From Methanobacteriota archaeon (GTDB taxonomy: Archaea; Halobacteriota; Methanosarcinia; Methanosarcinales; Methanosarcinaceae), in assembly GCA_016841625.1 (NCBI GenBank), contig JAENYU010000009.1, positions 65,981 to 126,798 of the forward strand: a DNA stretch of 60,818 nucleotides, read 5' to 3'. Below are positions 24,962 to 34,692 of the stretch, piece after piece (position 1 is the first letter of the stretch; every line of letters starts with the position of its first letter). The notes under the pieces were generated by a model. That model was not told the origin of the DNA and did not search any database. It worked only from the letters and a program-made list of their open reading frames with translations. A program made the translations under genes and the position numbers.

Positions 24962-25678
24962 ATGCGCCTTGAAGGTCAAACAGCAATCGTCACGGGGGGA
25001 GGCAGAGGGATTGGGAGAGCCATCTGCCTGGCACTTGCAAGAGAAGGAGCAAATGTTGTAATTGCGGCAAGGACCTGGAGAGAAATTCGGGAAACGGAAA
25101 GACTGGTCGAAAAAGTCGGGAGTTCGAGCAGGGCTCTTGCAATAAGGACCGATGTGCGGGATGAAGCCGATGTCCGGCACCTTATCGAAAAAGCTATAGA
25201 AGGTTTTGGCAGGCTGGATATTCTTGTGAACAATGCGGGGGTTGCTTACAGGAAGTTTCTTGCGGATACTTCAACTGAAGAATATAATGAGATAATGGAT
25301 ACGAACGTGAAGGGCATATTTCTCTGCGCGAAATACGCTCTTCCCCACCTGCTGAAAAGGGGGAACGGCAGGATCATCAACATCGCTTCCGTGGAAGGAA
25401 AACACGGGGTGCCGAAGCTCTCCGTATACGGGGCTTCGAAATTCGCGGTAATCGGACTTACCGAAGCCCTGGCTTATGAAGTCGGGGGTGGGCTGCAGGT
25501 ATATGCCGTTTGCCCTGCAGGGGTTGATACTGAGATGTACAGCTCCATGTTCAGGGTCGAGCCGGCTCTCAAACCGAACAGTGTGGCGAAACAGGTCATT
25601 GACCTCTGCCTGCCCGGGACCATAATCCCTTCGGGGTCTGCTATAGAGGTCTGCAAGAGTCCAGTCCGGCTGGCCTGA
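24962..25678 (+). CDS. Short-chain dehydrogenase/reductase, FabG-like, copy 2
   Basis: 238 residues, paralogous to the preceding gene over its whole length (TGGGRGIGRAICLALAREG, NNAGVAYRKFLADTSTEEY, YGASKFAVIGLTEALA, CPAGVDTEMYSSMF). All SDR catalytic residues are present. AAGGAGGGATC precedes ATG. The position of the serine (IASVEGKHG) and the substrate-loop sequence differ from copy 1, so substrates may differ. Tandem duplication followed by divergence is the simplest reading. Upstream DNA of both copies shares short AT-rich similarity (CTTCCAAAAA, ATATNCCTCCTNCACYCC). Confidence 0.85.
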   Translation: MRLEGQTAIVTGGGRGIGRAICLALAREGANVVIAARTWREIRETERLVEKVGSSSRALAIRTDVRDEADVRHLIEKAIEGFGRLDILVNNAGVAYRKFLADTSTEEYNEIMDTNVKGIFLCAKYALPHLLKRGNGRIINIASVEGKHGVPKLSVYGASKFAVIGLTEALAYEVGGGLQVYAVCPAGVDTEMYSSMFRVEPALKPNSVAKQVIDLCLPGTIIPSGSAIEVCKSPVRLA

Positions 25679-25840
25679 GGATTACAGGCTGGCATGAGGA
25701 TGCAGACAGGTAGAAGGAAGTAAGCTGGTCTAAGGGGGGAGGACTGGTCGAAGCAGGGAATGCCGGCATGAGGCGAAAAGAGTTGATCGAAGCTGCTTCG
25801 AACTGGCCCGGGATTCAAAGTAAAAACCGGGACTGGGGCA

Positions 25841-26156
25841 ATGGCAGATCAACCTATATTCAGGGATGGAGGAGAAGCCGGAAAGCGGCTTTCTAAGGCT
25901 CTCGAGAAGTACCGTACCGAAGAACCTCTGCTGATTGCAATCCCCGGGGGAGGTACCGGGATAGGTAACCGGGTGGCAAAGCACCCGGAAGCGGACTTTT
26001 CTGTCCTTATCGCAGGGAAACTTCCTTTCCCCGACAACCCTGAAGCCGGGTTTGGGGCGATAGCCGAGGGCGATAGTCGAGGACGGGAGCATCTTCATTT
26101 TTGAAATTTCGGTAAATTGTCAGGCAGTCACCCATTCTATGAAAGAGGAGGAATAA
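25841..26156 (+). pseudogene. Truncated phosphoribosyltransferase gene, frameshifted by a 13-bp duplication
   Basis: The frame from ATG 25841 starts MADQPIFRDGGEAGKRLSKA, then LLIAIPGGGTGIGNRVAKH and IAGKLPFPDNPEAGFGAIAE. That is the N-terminal half of a COG1926-type phosphoribosyltransferase (FRDREEAGxxLA, AIPRGGVPVG, KLxxPxNPExAxGAIAE). GCGATAGCCGAGG (26057-26069) is followed by an almost exact copy (26070-26082); removing one copy restores AIAEDGSIFIFE. The conserved Arg of AIPRGG is Gly here, and the PRPP-binding C-terminal half is missing. The gene is dead. Confidence 0.65.
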
Positions 26157-26408
26157 TGAGGCGAAAAAAGGGAGAGAACGAGAAGAGCGAAAACTCATCT
26201 AATAAAAACCTTTCTGTTTCAACCGGGCTGAACTCCAGGAAACTTTTTAATTAAATGAAGTAAGAAATACGAAAAGTTTGATGAATTTTTGAGAATTCTA
26301 TTCAAAAGAGGAGCGGGAGACTGGATTTAAAATATATACAAACACCGGAAGTATATAAAAAATAGAGAGTATATAGAGCTATTATAGGTATTAGGAGAGG
26401 ATACCCAT

Positions 26409-26504
26409 ATGAAAAGTATAAAATATGATGAAACCTCAGAAAAAACTATAAAAGATATAATATATATGAAATCGATTTATCCCCATAAAATATATAAAAT
26501 TTAA
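26409..26504 (+). CDS. Possible 31-codon leader ORF upstream of the phosphate transporter
   Basis: ATG 26409 follows AGGAGAGG at 8-15 bases and opens MKSIKYDETSEKTIKDIIYM, ending at TAA 26502-26504, 99 bp before the PiT gene. The codons are extremely AT-rich and the protein resembles nothing known. The surrounding 26280-26600 stretch holds several TATA-like boxes. Chance is quite possible; the ribosome site is the only positive sign. Confidence 0.25.
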   Translation: MKSIKYDETSEKTIKDIIYMKSIYPHKIYKI

Positions 26505-26603
26505 TGAAAAAAATCCGAAATATCATAAAAATCTACAGCGAATCAAAGTTCCTGATAATCGTGAAACCTTTAAACGCATAAAATTCTGGAGAAAAGAAAA
26601 AAA

Positions 26604-27632
26604 ATGGACTTACTTGTCATTGCACTCATCCTCGCCGGCCTGTATATGGCCTGGAACATAGGAGCAAACGACCTTGCCAATGCTATGGGGACCTCGGTCG
26701 GGACCGGCGCGTTATCAATCAAACAGGTTATTATTATTGCCGCAATCTTCGAGTTCTTAGGGGCGGTCTTCTTCGGGAAAAGAGTAACTTCAACGATTGC
26801 CAAAGGAATCGTTCCCATCGATATAATCAGCGAGGTCCATCCTAACATCGTGGTGTTCGGGATGCTGGCTGCGATTCTTGCCGCAGGTTTCTGGATTACC
26901 CTTGCAACTTTCTACAACCTTCCTGTTTCTACCAGCCACTCAATCGTCGGCGCCGTACTCGGCTTCGGACTCATCGCTGCTTTCAACGGCACAATCGCTT
27001 TTTCGGACATCCACTGGGTAGTTCTTCTCAAAATCATGGCCAGCTGGATTGTATCCCCGGTTCTTGGAGCGATTTTTGCTTACGTGATATTTTCCGTGAT
27101 CCGCAGTTTGTTCCTGCACAGGGCAGTAGATCTCCCTCTCGTTGAGAAAAAATTCATATCCTTACAGGTCATAACAGCATGTTACATTGCATTTGCGCAC
27201 GGGTCCAATGACGTGGCAAACGCCGTCGGTCCTCTCTCAGCCGGACTCAGAGCACTTGGGCTGGCAGGAAATGAAATCCCAATCTGGGTGCTCATTATGG
27301 GAGGTATTGGCATGGTAGTCGGACTTGCCACCTGGGGCTACAAGGTTATCGAAACCATCGGGTCCAAAATCACGGAACTCACCCCCACCCGCGGCTTTTC
27401 TGCACAGTTTGCGACCGCCACCGTGGTCCTGCTCCACAGCTACAGTTCCCTTCCCATCTCCACCACCCACACCCTCGTGGGCTCCGTCATAGGAGTCGGA
27501 CTGGCAGGCGGGATTGCAGCCGTTGACCTGAGCGTAATCTGGAAGATCATTTCTTCCTGGGTAGCAACCGTCCCCATAGCCGCACTTACATCAGCGCTGA
27601 TCTTTGTGGGACTCGAGGTGATATGGTTATGA
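26604..27632 (+). CDS. PiT-family inorganic phosphate transporter
   Basis: 342 residues with about ten membrane helices and the duplicated PiT signature: [19 protein letters not shown] near the start and [18 protein letters not shown] in the second half. PHO4-type carriers import phosphate by cation symport. TGGAGAAAAG precedes ATG. The next gene, a DUF47 protein, begins inside the last codons, so the two are translationally coupled. Confidence 0.9.
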   Translation: MDLLVIALILAGLYMAWNIGANDLANAMGTSVGTGALSIKQVIIIAAIFEFLGAVFFGKRVTSTIAKGIVPIDIISEVHPNIVVFGMLAAILAAGFWITLATFYNLPVSTSHSIVGAVLGFGLIAAFNGTIAFSDIHWVVLLKIMASWIVSPVLGAIFAYVIFSVIRSLFLHRAVDLPLVEKKFISLQVITACYIAFAHGSNDVANAVGPLSAGLRALGLAGNEIPIWVLIMGGIGMVVGLATWGYKVIETIGSKITELTPTRGFSAQFATATVVLLHSYSSLPISTTHTLVGSVIGVGLAGGIAAVDLSVIWKIISSWVATVPIAALTSALIFVGLEVIWL

Positions 27633-28318
27633 AAGACTACATCCGCTCCGTCTTTGACGTTGTCGCCGAATCTCCTTTTCTCCCCCTGGAGGCGCATGCC
27701 AAAAAAGGAGTACTTGCAGTTGAAAAACTTAACGAAGCCATGGAAGCTTACTGCACGGGGGATAAAGCCCTCGTGGATGAACTAACTGCCGAAATTGATA
27801 AACTGGAACATGAGGCAGACATCATAAAACAAAAAATCCGGGCAGGCGTCCCGGCCTCGGTGAAACTCCCCGTGGACAAAAAGGACCTCCTGTCTTTCTT
27901 AAAACAGCAGGACTCCATAGCTGACTTCGCCCAGGCTTCCGCTTACTGGATGACACTCAGGCCCGGTAAAAACCTTCCCGAAGAAATAAAAGAAGGCTTT
28001 CTCGACCTCACTGCAGCCGCTCTGAAGACGGTAGATATGTATGACGAGGTTATAGATGAGCTGTACAAGCTGCTTGTCACTTCCTTCAGTAAGGAAGAGG
28101 TCAAGGAAACCCTGTCCCTTGTCCCGGAAGTAGAAAAACTGGAACACGAAGTGGACGTGCAGGAAACTGCCCTCTTGAAACTGATCTTCGAAAAAGAAGA
28201 AATCATCGGAGGAGCCGGGGTCTGCCACCTGGTCGGATTGGTGTCCAGGATCGGATCCATTGCCGACAAGTCCGCAAACTCTGCCGACCGCATGAGGACG
28301 ATGATCCTCAGAAGGTAA
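27629..28318 (+). CDS. DUF47/PhoU-like phosphate transport regulator
   Basis: About 229 residues, all-helical, with the PhoU-like repeats ([18 protein letters not shown] and [20 protein letters not shown]). TIGR00153/DUF47 proteins are the regular partners of PiT carriers and are thought to modulate uptake. ATG 27629 overlaps the transporter stop (ATGA), and GAGGTGAT ends six bases before it. ATG 27623 is too close to that ribosome site. A terminator hairpin follows at 28370. Confidence 0.87.
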   Translation: MKDYIRSVFDVVAESPFLPLEAHAKKGVLAVEKLNEAMEAYCTGDKALVDELTAEIDKLEHEADIIKQKIRAGVPASVKLPVDKKDLLSFLKQQDSIADFAQASAYWMTLRPGKNLPEEIKEGFLDLTAAALKTVDMYDEVIDELYKLLVTSFSKEEVKETLSLVPEVEKLEHEVDVQETALLKLIFEKEEIIGGAGVCHLVGLVSRIGSIADKSANSADRMRTMILRR

Positions 28319-28369
28319 ACATACTGGCTTTATTTTACCGGCTTTTACTGAGTTTCTCTTTTTCAGGTT

Positions 28370-28394
28370 CCCGGGCCTATCCCGGGTCTTTTTT
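28370..28394. terminator. Shared terminator between convergent genes
   Basis: CCCGGG-CCTAT-CCCGGG followed by TCTTTTTT on the plus strand. It lies 51 bp after the DUF47 stop and touches the stop of the convergent EamA gene. Confidence 0.6.
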
Positions 28395-29320
28395 CAACAG
28401 TTCTCCGCAGTTTCCGGCAGTTCGACCTGTAAAATATCCGGTTTCGATGAATCCCTGAAACTGACGATTAAGGATGCTATAAGGACCAGAAGGCATCCGA
28501 GAAGTGTTGTCGAGGATAAGGAAATTCCCAGGACAACCACATCGAAAAAGACCCCTGCAACCGGTTCGATAAGGGCGAGCAGGCTTCCTGTCTGGGATTC
28601 CAGGTTAGCGAAGCCGATGGTGGTAAGGATTCCTCCAAGCCCCACAGAAGCTATCCCGAAAGACATAAGGGCTGGCATATTTTCCGCAATCAGGGGAAGA
28701 GGGGACTCAAAAGCAAAAGGTGTCATAAAAAGGCAACTGATCGCGGTCCCCCAGAAAGCGATAGGAAACTCGGAGTATTCGGATTTCAGGACCCGCACGT
28801 TCATGATGATAGCCGCAAGGACCATCCCCGCAAAAAGCCCTGAAGCAATCCCGATAAAGTAACTGCCGGAAAGCTCAAACTCCGAAAACCCCCCTTCAGG
28901 CCTGATCACCAGGAAAATTCCCGTAATTGCCACGCAGAGGGCAGCTATGCTTTCCTTTCCTATTTTTTCCTTAAGGAGAAAAGGAGACGCCAGCATCACG
29001 TAAATGGGAGCCGTGTATTCGAGTAAAATGGCTATGGAGACACAGGTTTCTTTCACGCAGATAAAATAGAAAAACATGTTAACAACGACAAAGATCCCCT
29101 GCATGAGCAGGGACATTTTCTTTTTCCCGGGTTTCAGTTCCCGGACTTTTCCGGTCCCGAGCACGAAAAGCATGATCAGGAGTAGACCGAAGAATAACCT
29201 GTAAAATATAATGGAAGTTATGGGCATGTCCCGGATGTGTACCAGGAAAAGCCCGGTCATCCCGTAGAAGGTGCAGCCGAGCAGCACTGCCAGATGAGGT
29301 CCTTTTTTCGCAAAAAGCAT
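28394..29320 (-). CDS. EamA/DMT-family transporter
   Basis: 308 residues with ten predicted helices in two five-helix halves, the drug/metabolite transporter layout. Family pattern is seen in the first half as LLEYTAPIYVMLASPFLLKEK and in the second as LLALIEPVAGVFFDVVVLG. These are secondary carriers for metabolites, often exporters; the substrate is not readable. It is convergent with the phosphate genes. Confidence 0.82.
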   Translation of the reverse strand: MLFAKKGPHLAVLLGCTFYGMTGLFLVHIRDMPITSIIFYRLFFGLLLIMLFVLGTGKVRELKPGKKKMSLLMQGIFVVVNMFFYFICVKETCVSIAILLEYTAPIYVMLASPFLLKEKIGKESIAALCVAITGIFLVIRPEGGFSEFELSGSYFIGIASGLFAGMVLAAIIMNVRVLKSEYSEFPIAFWGTAISCLFMTPFAFESPLPLIAENMPALMSFGIASVGLGGILTTIGFANLESQTGSLLALIEPVAGVFFDVVVLGISLSSTTLLGCLLVLIASLIVSFRDSSKPDILQVELPETAENC

Positions 29321-29717
29321 AAGGCAGGTAAAAAGGATTTATACTTAAAAATATGCCGGAACACTCACATAAATGTTTTATTGAGTGCTGCCCCTGGTTT
29401 CCGGGTGCTCCCTTACTTTTCGGTTGATATTGTTTTCGTTAGTTCAGGAAATGGTTAGTTCGAGAAATCCTTAATTTAACCTATTCCACCTGACCCCGGA
29501 AACCGTTTTTTCCCGCGAAGAGATTCGAAAGCCTCTGCCAGCTTGCCTGGAGGCCCTCAAAAAGGGATTATAAAATAAAAAGAGATGAAAATGAATGTTC
29601 TTTTAGTCGTGTTCTTTTAAATTCTCGGTTTTGTCTTTGCCCTTCTTTTTATCCTGTCCAACTTTTATTTTGTAAAGGCCGGGCTCCTTCGTCGCCCGTG
29701 GACAAGAAAGGCATGAT

Positions 29718-29965
29718 ACGGTAATTTTCGGTTGTACGGGAACATAACTCAGGACTTTTTCCGGTCATACTGGGACATAATTCAAGATCTTTTTGGTTGT
29801 ACTGGGTCTCCCTCCAGAATTTAGAGCCAGCCATTGCCTTTATTCGACTTAATAACATCAACTGAATAATGCAGGACTATCGATTTCTGTGAAGGCGTTT
29901 CATTTATTTCTGTGAAGGTATTTTAATTGAAAAGGTGTTTTAACTGAAAGGCAATTTTGAAAACG
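29718..29965. repeat. Degenerate tandem repeats in a gene-free stretch
   Basis: 29718-29812 holds two and a half imperfect units of about 33 bp (TTTTCGGTTGTACGGGAACA type). 29886-29965 holds four imperfect units with TGTGAAGG / TGAAAAGG cores about 17-24 bp apart. The second array runs into the missing 5' end of the following transporter gene. No gene is supported in 29321-29943. Confidence 0.4.
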
Positions 29966-30054
29966 GCAGCCTGCTTGAAATCCATGTAGCAGTCCTCTTA
30001 TTCGGGCTTGCCGGCCTATTCGGGAAACTGATACAACTGCCGCCGGAAATAATC

Positions 30055-30801
30055 GTGCTTGGTAGAGTTTTCTTTGCGGCTCTCTTTCTATCCGCTGTCC
30101 TCCTGTACCGCAGGCAGGGCATAAAACTTGACAGGAGAAGCGATTACTTCTACATGGCCGGCATCGGCCTGCTCCTTGCCATCCACTGGATTTCGTTTTT
30201 CAAATCAATCCAGGTTTCTACGGTAGCAGTGGGACTGCTCACATTTTCAACTTTTCCGGTTTTCACCACATTTCTTGAACCTTATTTTTTCAATGAAAAG
30301 CTGCGGACCCGGAACATAACAATCGCTCTCATTGCGCTTGCCGGAGTATCGCTTGTGGTCCCGGAATTCGAGATCGGAAATAATATCACTCAAGGAGCGC
30401 TCTACGGGATCACTGCGGGGCTGACCTTTGCCGTGCTGTCCATCCTTAACAGGAAATTCGTAAAGAATTATTCCAGCCTTGTCGTTGCCTTCTATCAGGA
30501 CTCCTTTGCCGCCCTTTTCCTTCTTCCTTTCCTTTTTTTACAGGAAACGGTATCGCAGCCGCAGGACGTTTTCCTGCTTGTACTGCTTGGAGTTATTTTT
30601 ACCGGAGTTGCCCATTCCCTGTTTATCAGAGGGCTTGCAAAGACCAGGGCTCAGACTGCAAGCATTATTGCAAGCCTTGAGCCGGTATACGGGATCGTTG
30701 CAGCCGTCCTTTTGCTCGGGGAAATCCCGGAATTCAGGGTGGTTCTGGGAGGAGCCGTTATCCTGGGGGCGGCATGTTACGCGACTTTTAATTCCATGTA
30801 A
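30055..30801 (+). CDS. EamA/DMT-family transporter with a damaged 5' end
   Basis: From GTG 30055 the frame gives 248 residues with nine helices and the DMT pattern, including SIIASLEPVYGIVAAVLLLGE near the end. The same frame stays open upstream to a TAA at 29941. It encodes ENGSLLEIHVAVLLFGLAGL and FGKLI there, which is clearly the missing first helix. No ATG, GTG or TTG exists in that extension (only CTG at 29944 and 29971). Either a rare start is used or the start codon was lost when the adjacent repeat array changed. Starting at 30055 would leave out helix 1. Confidence 0.65.
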   Translation: MLGRVFFAALFLSAVLLYRRQGIKLDRRSDYFYMAGIGLLLAIHWISFFKSIQVSTVAVGLLTFSTFPVFTTFLEPYFFNEKLRTRNITIALIALAGVSLVVPEFEIGNNITQGALYGITAGLTFAVLSILNRKFVKNYSSLVVAFYQDSFAALFLLPFLFLQETVSQPQDVFLLVLLGVIFTGVAHSLFIRGLAKTRAQTASIIASLEPVYGIVAAVLLLGEIPEFRVVLGGAVILGAACYATFNSM

Positions 30802-30913
30802 GTCCCGGATCATGCCAGGGAAGTACAGGTGCAGCGGGAAAAATAGTCAGGGCCGAAGCCCTGTTGCCATAAAAATATAAGTATGGGTTTGGAACAGCGT
30901 TTGAGCAGGATTC

Positions 30914-31756
30914 TTAAAGTTGCCTGCCCTGAACTTTCCTGACTTTCAGGAACCTCATAGAGCGGCGCTCCCCTTCCGTCTCGACAAGCCCGGCTTTTTC
31001 CAGTTCGAGCAGGCGGGAATAGAGATACATATCCCCTGTCTGGTCGTATTCTTCGGAGAGTTTGTTGAGCACTTCTCCGACAACTCTTGCCGCACTGACC
31101 CAGGTCTCAGGCACGGTTTCCCGGATCTTTTCGTCAAAAATATCGGGAGATTCGGCATAAAGCTGCCCTCGCCAGAGAGTGCGAAGCGGCCTCTTATCTT
31201 TTTTTAGTTCTTCCCACCTGCGCAGGTAATAGGCGAGTTCTTCTTCCGTTAAACACCTGGCCGTAGTTTTCCCTGACAGGAGCCACTCCGGCCTTAATTC
31301 CCCGAGGGATCTCGGGACTACACGTACGGGTCCCTCGTTTTCTTTCCCTTCATACACAACGTCAAGGCCTTCGGTAAGATCCACAACAAGGAGCTCGGAA
31401 GGATTTTTTTCCCGGGAAAGCAGTTCCAGGAAGCCCGTATATTCAAAAACGGACCTGCGGGTAAACCATACGATTTTTTTGGCTTCGGTTTCAGAGACCT
31501 GCTTCCAGAAGTCTTTCACCCAGTCCCAGAACTTTTCGGCTTCAGGCGATTTGGTCATATAGTCTTCGTCTTCTATTTCCGCAAAAAGGGATTTGAAATA
31601 CGCTTTTCTCGCTTCCGGGTCATAAGGAGAGATCGGGCCCAAGCCCAGGTTATCGGAAAGGGCCAGGACAGTTTCCCCGGGATTGCCGCGGAGAGCAAAT
31701 TTCAAGGAGCCCCCCGACGAGTCGGTTAAGGTTATATGCACTGTTTTGTTTGTCAT
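30914..31756 (-). CDS. DUF1835 domain protein
   Basis: 280 residues. The N-terminus VHITLTDSSGGSLKFAL and ALSDNLGLGPISPY match the DUF1835 pattern (H-x-SxGGSLK ... D-x-LxxGPI). The C-terminal part, with WRGQLYAESPDIFDEKIRET and a winged-helix-like end (LYSRLLELEKAGLVETEGE), fits the DUF3658 extension common to these proteins. Function unknown. ATG 31756 is preferred because TTGGAGTGTG lies seven bases upstream. The gene stands alone. Confidence 0.75.
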   Translation of the reverse strand: MTNKTVHITLTDSSGGSLKFALRGNPGETVLALSDNLGLGPISPYDPEARKAYFKSLFAEIEDEDYMTKSPEAEKFWDWVKDFWKQVSETEAKKIVWFTRRSVFEYTGFLELLSREKNPSELLVVDLTEGLDVVYEGKENEGPVRVVPRSLGELRPEWLLSGKTTARCLTEEELAYYLRRWEELKKDKRPLRTLWRGQLYAESPDIFDEKIRETVPETWVSAARVVGEVLNKLSEEYDQTGDMYLYSRLLELEKAGLVETEGERRSMRFLKVRKVQGRQL

Positions 31757-31949
31757 TTTCACACTCCAAATTTTTGGGGAATTTTTGAAGGAATTGGAAG
31801 AATAAACAGGATTTTTTTAATAGATAATGGGCATACTTACATAAAAGCCGCTGGTCATCCTGTCTTATTCGCTTGATATTTTAAATAAAAAAGTAATGGT
31901 TTGCTCTGAATCCTTAGTTATGCCCCATACAACCGGAACTGGCACCCCT

Positions 31950-32063
31950 GTCGTTCGTTTTTGTCCTGCGGGAGATATTCCGGAATTGAAGGTTATTCCG
32001 GTAGGAACCGTTATCCCGGGTGCAACAACTTATACGACTTTCAAGTCCGGGGAAACTGCATGA
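31950..32063 (+). pseudogene. Decayed 3' end of an EamA transporter gene
   Basis: The frame gives GDIPELKVIPVGTVIPGATT, then YTTFKSGETA and a stop. The C-terminus of the transporter at 30055 reads GEIPEFRVVLGGAVILGAACYATFNSM. Nucleotide similarity is also clear (GGAATTNNNGTNNTTC, GTTATCC.GGG). A second transporter copy once stood here. The rest of 31763-32367 holds no gene. Confidence 0.55.
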
Positions 32064-32367
32064 ATGCTCCAGCAAAATAATTACGCTTCAGCTCATTATA
32101 TCTCAAGCCTCTGGGACGCCGGATGAATATTTTTGAGGGGGAGAGAGTGGTGCTCGCCCGAGTTGAGGGAAGCAAACTTGTGGGAACGGGCAATTCATAA
32201 ATACATCATTTCAGAAGTAAATGATTGTAAATTTTATCCAATGGTGTTACACTTACTGTTATCACTGAATCGTGGAAATGAGCCGGGTAAAGTCCCTGCT
32301 CCGATAAGGCCCTAACAAACTGATACTTTTTGAGCACCAATATTTATTAGGCGATCAGGGGAGCATA

Positions 32368-32958
32368 ATGAAAACAAAGTGGATCAAAGACGACATATCT
32401 TTCAGTTATTGTATGGAGGCAGACCTGAAGGAGATAGCATCAATGCTTTCAAAAGAAAGCGTATGCAAATACATGTTTTTCGGGCCGAATAAAGAAGAAG
32501 ATACAATGGCTTACTTTTCCCCGCTGGTCAAGTCAATAGAGGACTCTTTAAAGGATGGTAGAACACCGGATTGCCATGTTTTCACCATCAGGGAGAAGAG
32601 TTCTGGCGAATTTATAGGCCAGTGTGCACTGCTTCCGATAGAATTCACTAACGGGAATTATCTGATCGGGTATCAGATAGATGATACTCAGTGGAAAAAA
32701 GGATATGGTACTGCTGCCTGTGATTTCCTGGTACATTATGCTTTCAATGTTATAGGTGCGTTCAGGCTTACAGGTGATTGTGTAAGGGACAATTCGGGAT
32801 CAGAGAGAGTGATGATTAAATCAGGTTTTATGCCTGAAGGCAGACAGAGAAAATACTGGTCTGTTGGCGAAAGGTACTTTGATAGGATACTTTTCTCACT
32901 CCTGAAAGAGGACGTTCCTGAAAGCAGGTTAAAGGAATTGAATGATATTTATAGCTAA
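32368..32958 (+). CDS. GNAT-family N-acetyltransferase
   Basis: 196 residues of the GNAT fold, RimJ/RimL type. IGYQIDDTQWKKGYGTAACD contains the acetyl-CoA loop (Q/R-x-x-G-x-G/A) after the conserved beta strand. RLTGDCVRDNSGSERVMIKS with GFMPEGRQRKYW is the usual N-x-x-S-xx-vxxK-xGF ending. It transfers an acetyl group to an amine of unknown identity. AGGGGAGCATA precedes ATG. It stands alone. Confidence 0.8.
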   Translation: MKTKWIKDDISFSYCMEADLKEIASMLSKESVCKYMFFGPNKEEDTMAYFSPLVKSIEDSLKDGRTPDCHVFTIREKSSGEFIGQCALLPIEFTNGNYLIGYQIDDTQWKKGYGTAACDFLVHYAFNVIGAFRLTGDCVRDNSGSERVMIKSGFMPEGRQRKYWSVGERYFDRILFSLLKEDVPESRLKELNDIYS

Positions 32959-33182
32959 ACTCAAGGAAAGTAATGACTGACTCAAAAGGTCCGGGAATTA
33001 ATCATTAAGATGATACTTTGTGTTTATAGTACCTGAAAACTGAGCGAACGATGAAAAATATGAGGAATAAAGACAATGTAAAAAATGAACACTGTTAAAT
33101 TGTAGGGTCACTTATTTCATTTGTGGATGAAGCTCATACTCAATAATAAAATTTCCAAATAATTTTTCAAAGGAAGCCTGTT

Positions 33183-34646
33183 ATGAACCATAAAACCTTA
33201 GTTTGCTTTTTTCTATCGATTATAATTGTGTCTGCAGCCTGTTCCGGGTGCATTTCAGAAGGTGATAACGTGCCTGAAGAGGAAATTGAAAACATCGAAG
33301 AAATCAAAGGCCTCTGGATGGGAAGCCTGGAGCTCCCGGGCGGGCAGGAAATGAGAATTTTATTCAACATCTCTACCGGTCCAGAGGGTTCACCGATTGC
33401 CACTATGGACAGCCCTGACCAGGGAGTAAGCGACATACCCGTAGAGAAGCTTACTTACAAAAATGGGACCCTGCGCCTTGATATGACAGTTATCAAAGGG
33501 GTTTTTGAAGGAGTGCTTAAAGAGGACGGCACAGCCCTGGAAGGAGAGTGGAAACAGTCCGGGATGGTTTTTCCGCTTGTGCTTACCCGTATTGAGGAAA
33601 AACCTGAAATGCGCAGGGAGCAGGACCCCGTAAAACCCTATCCGTATGATGAAGAAGAAGTAGTTTATGAAAATAAAGAGGCAGGGGTCCAGCTGGCTGG
33701 CACGTTAACCACTCCCGGGTCGGAGGGGCCTTTCCCCGCCGTGCTGCTCATAACAGGCTCCGGCCCGCAAAACCGCAATGAAGAAATTTTAGGGCACAGG
33801 CCGTTCCTTGTGCTCTCGGATTACCTGACACGCCAGGGCATTGCCGTCTTGAGGGTCGATGACCGGGGCATGGGAGGCTCAACCGGGAACTTCTCCCAGG
33901 CCACTACCGAAGATTTCGCAGGGGACGTACTTGCAGGCGTTGAGTACCTGAAGAGCCGCGAAGAGATAGACTCGACCAAGATCGGGCTGATAGGGCATAG
34001 TGAAGGCGGTTTGATTGCCCCAATAGTAGCTGTGCAGTCTCCTGATGTCGCATTCATCGTGCTGATGGCAGGTCCGGGCCTGACAGGGGAGGAAATTATT
34101 CGGCTGCAGAGCAGGCTGATTGCTGAGGCTGAGGGAATACCCAGCGAGACCAGCGCCAAAAATGATGCTCTTCTGAAAGACATATTCTCCGTGCTTAAAG
34201 CGGAAGAGAATGACACGATTGCCGGGGAGGAAATCCGCGGGCTTATAACGGATATGCTGGAAAACCTGAGCGAAGAAGAAAAACAGTATTCCAGCTACAC
34301 CGAAGCTTCTCTGGATGCTGAAGTCCAGGCACTTTTGTCGCCGTGGATGCGCTTTTTCCTGACATACGATCCCAAACCGACATTGATGCAGGTGAAATGC
34401 CCGGTCCTTGCGATAAATGGGGAAAAAGACCTCCAGGTGCCGCCTGAAGAGAACCTCCGGGCCATCGAGGAAGCCCTCAAAGCAGGAGGCAACGAGGACT
34501 ATACCGTAAAAGAGCTGCCGGGTCTTAACCATCTGTTCCAGACCGCTCAAACCGGGTCCCCCTCCGAGTACGTAACGATTGAAGAGACCATGTCACCGGC
34601 TGCCATGGAGCTTATCGGGGACTGGATTTTGGAGCATACCCGGTAA
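33183..34646 (+). CDS. Exported alpha/beta hydrolase
   Basis: 487 residues. The first 20 form a lipoprotein-type signal (FFLSIIIVSAACSGC), so the protein is probably anchored outside the membrane. Residues about 38-140 form a beta-rich domain common in front of such hydrolases (LWMGSLELPGGQEMRILFNI). The hydrolase domain has the nucleophile elbow GLIGHSEGG, the acid in LAINGEKDLQVP and the histidine in LPGLNHLFQ, so the triad is complete. Likely an esterase or peptidase on small substrates. AAAGGAAGCC precedes ATG. Confidence 0.82.
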   Translation: MNHKTLVCFFLSIIIVSAACSGCISEGDNVPEEEIENIEEIKGLWMGSLELPGGQEMRILFNISTGPEGSPIATMDSPDQGVSDIPVEKLTYKNGTLRLDMTVIKGVFEGVLKEDGTALEGEWKQSGMVFPLVLTRIEEKPEMRREQDPVKPYPYDEEEVVYENKEAGVQLAGTLTTPGSEGPFPAVLLITGSGPQNRNEEILGHRPFLVLSDYLTRQGIAVLRVDDRGMGGSTGNFSQATTEDFAGDVLAGVEYLKSREEIDSTKIGLIGHSEGGLIAPIVAVQSPDVAFIVLMAGPGLTGEEIIRLQSRLIAEAEGIPSETSAKNDALLKDIFSVLKAEENDTIAGEEIRGLITDMLENLSEEEKQYSSYTEASLDAEVQALLSPWMRFFLTYDPKPTLMQVKCPVLAINGEKDLQVPPEENLRAIEEALKAGGNEDYTVKELPGLNHLFQTAQTGSPSEYVTIEETMSPAAMELIGDWILEHTR

Positions 34647-34692
34647 AAGTGAACTTCGGAAAAGGAGTGTTAGTGTTCAGGAGGAAATGGCT

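Noticed and set aside
29649-29861. 70-codon minus-strand frame
   Set aside because: It is made of imperfect 33-bp repeats and has no family character.
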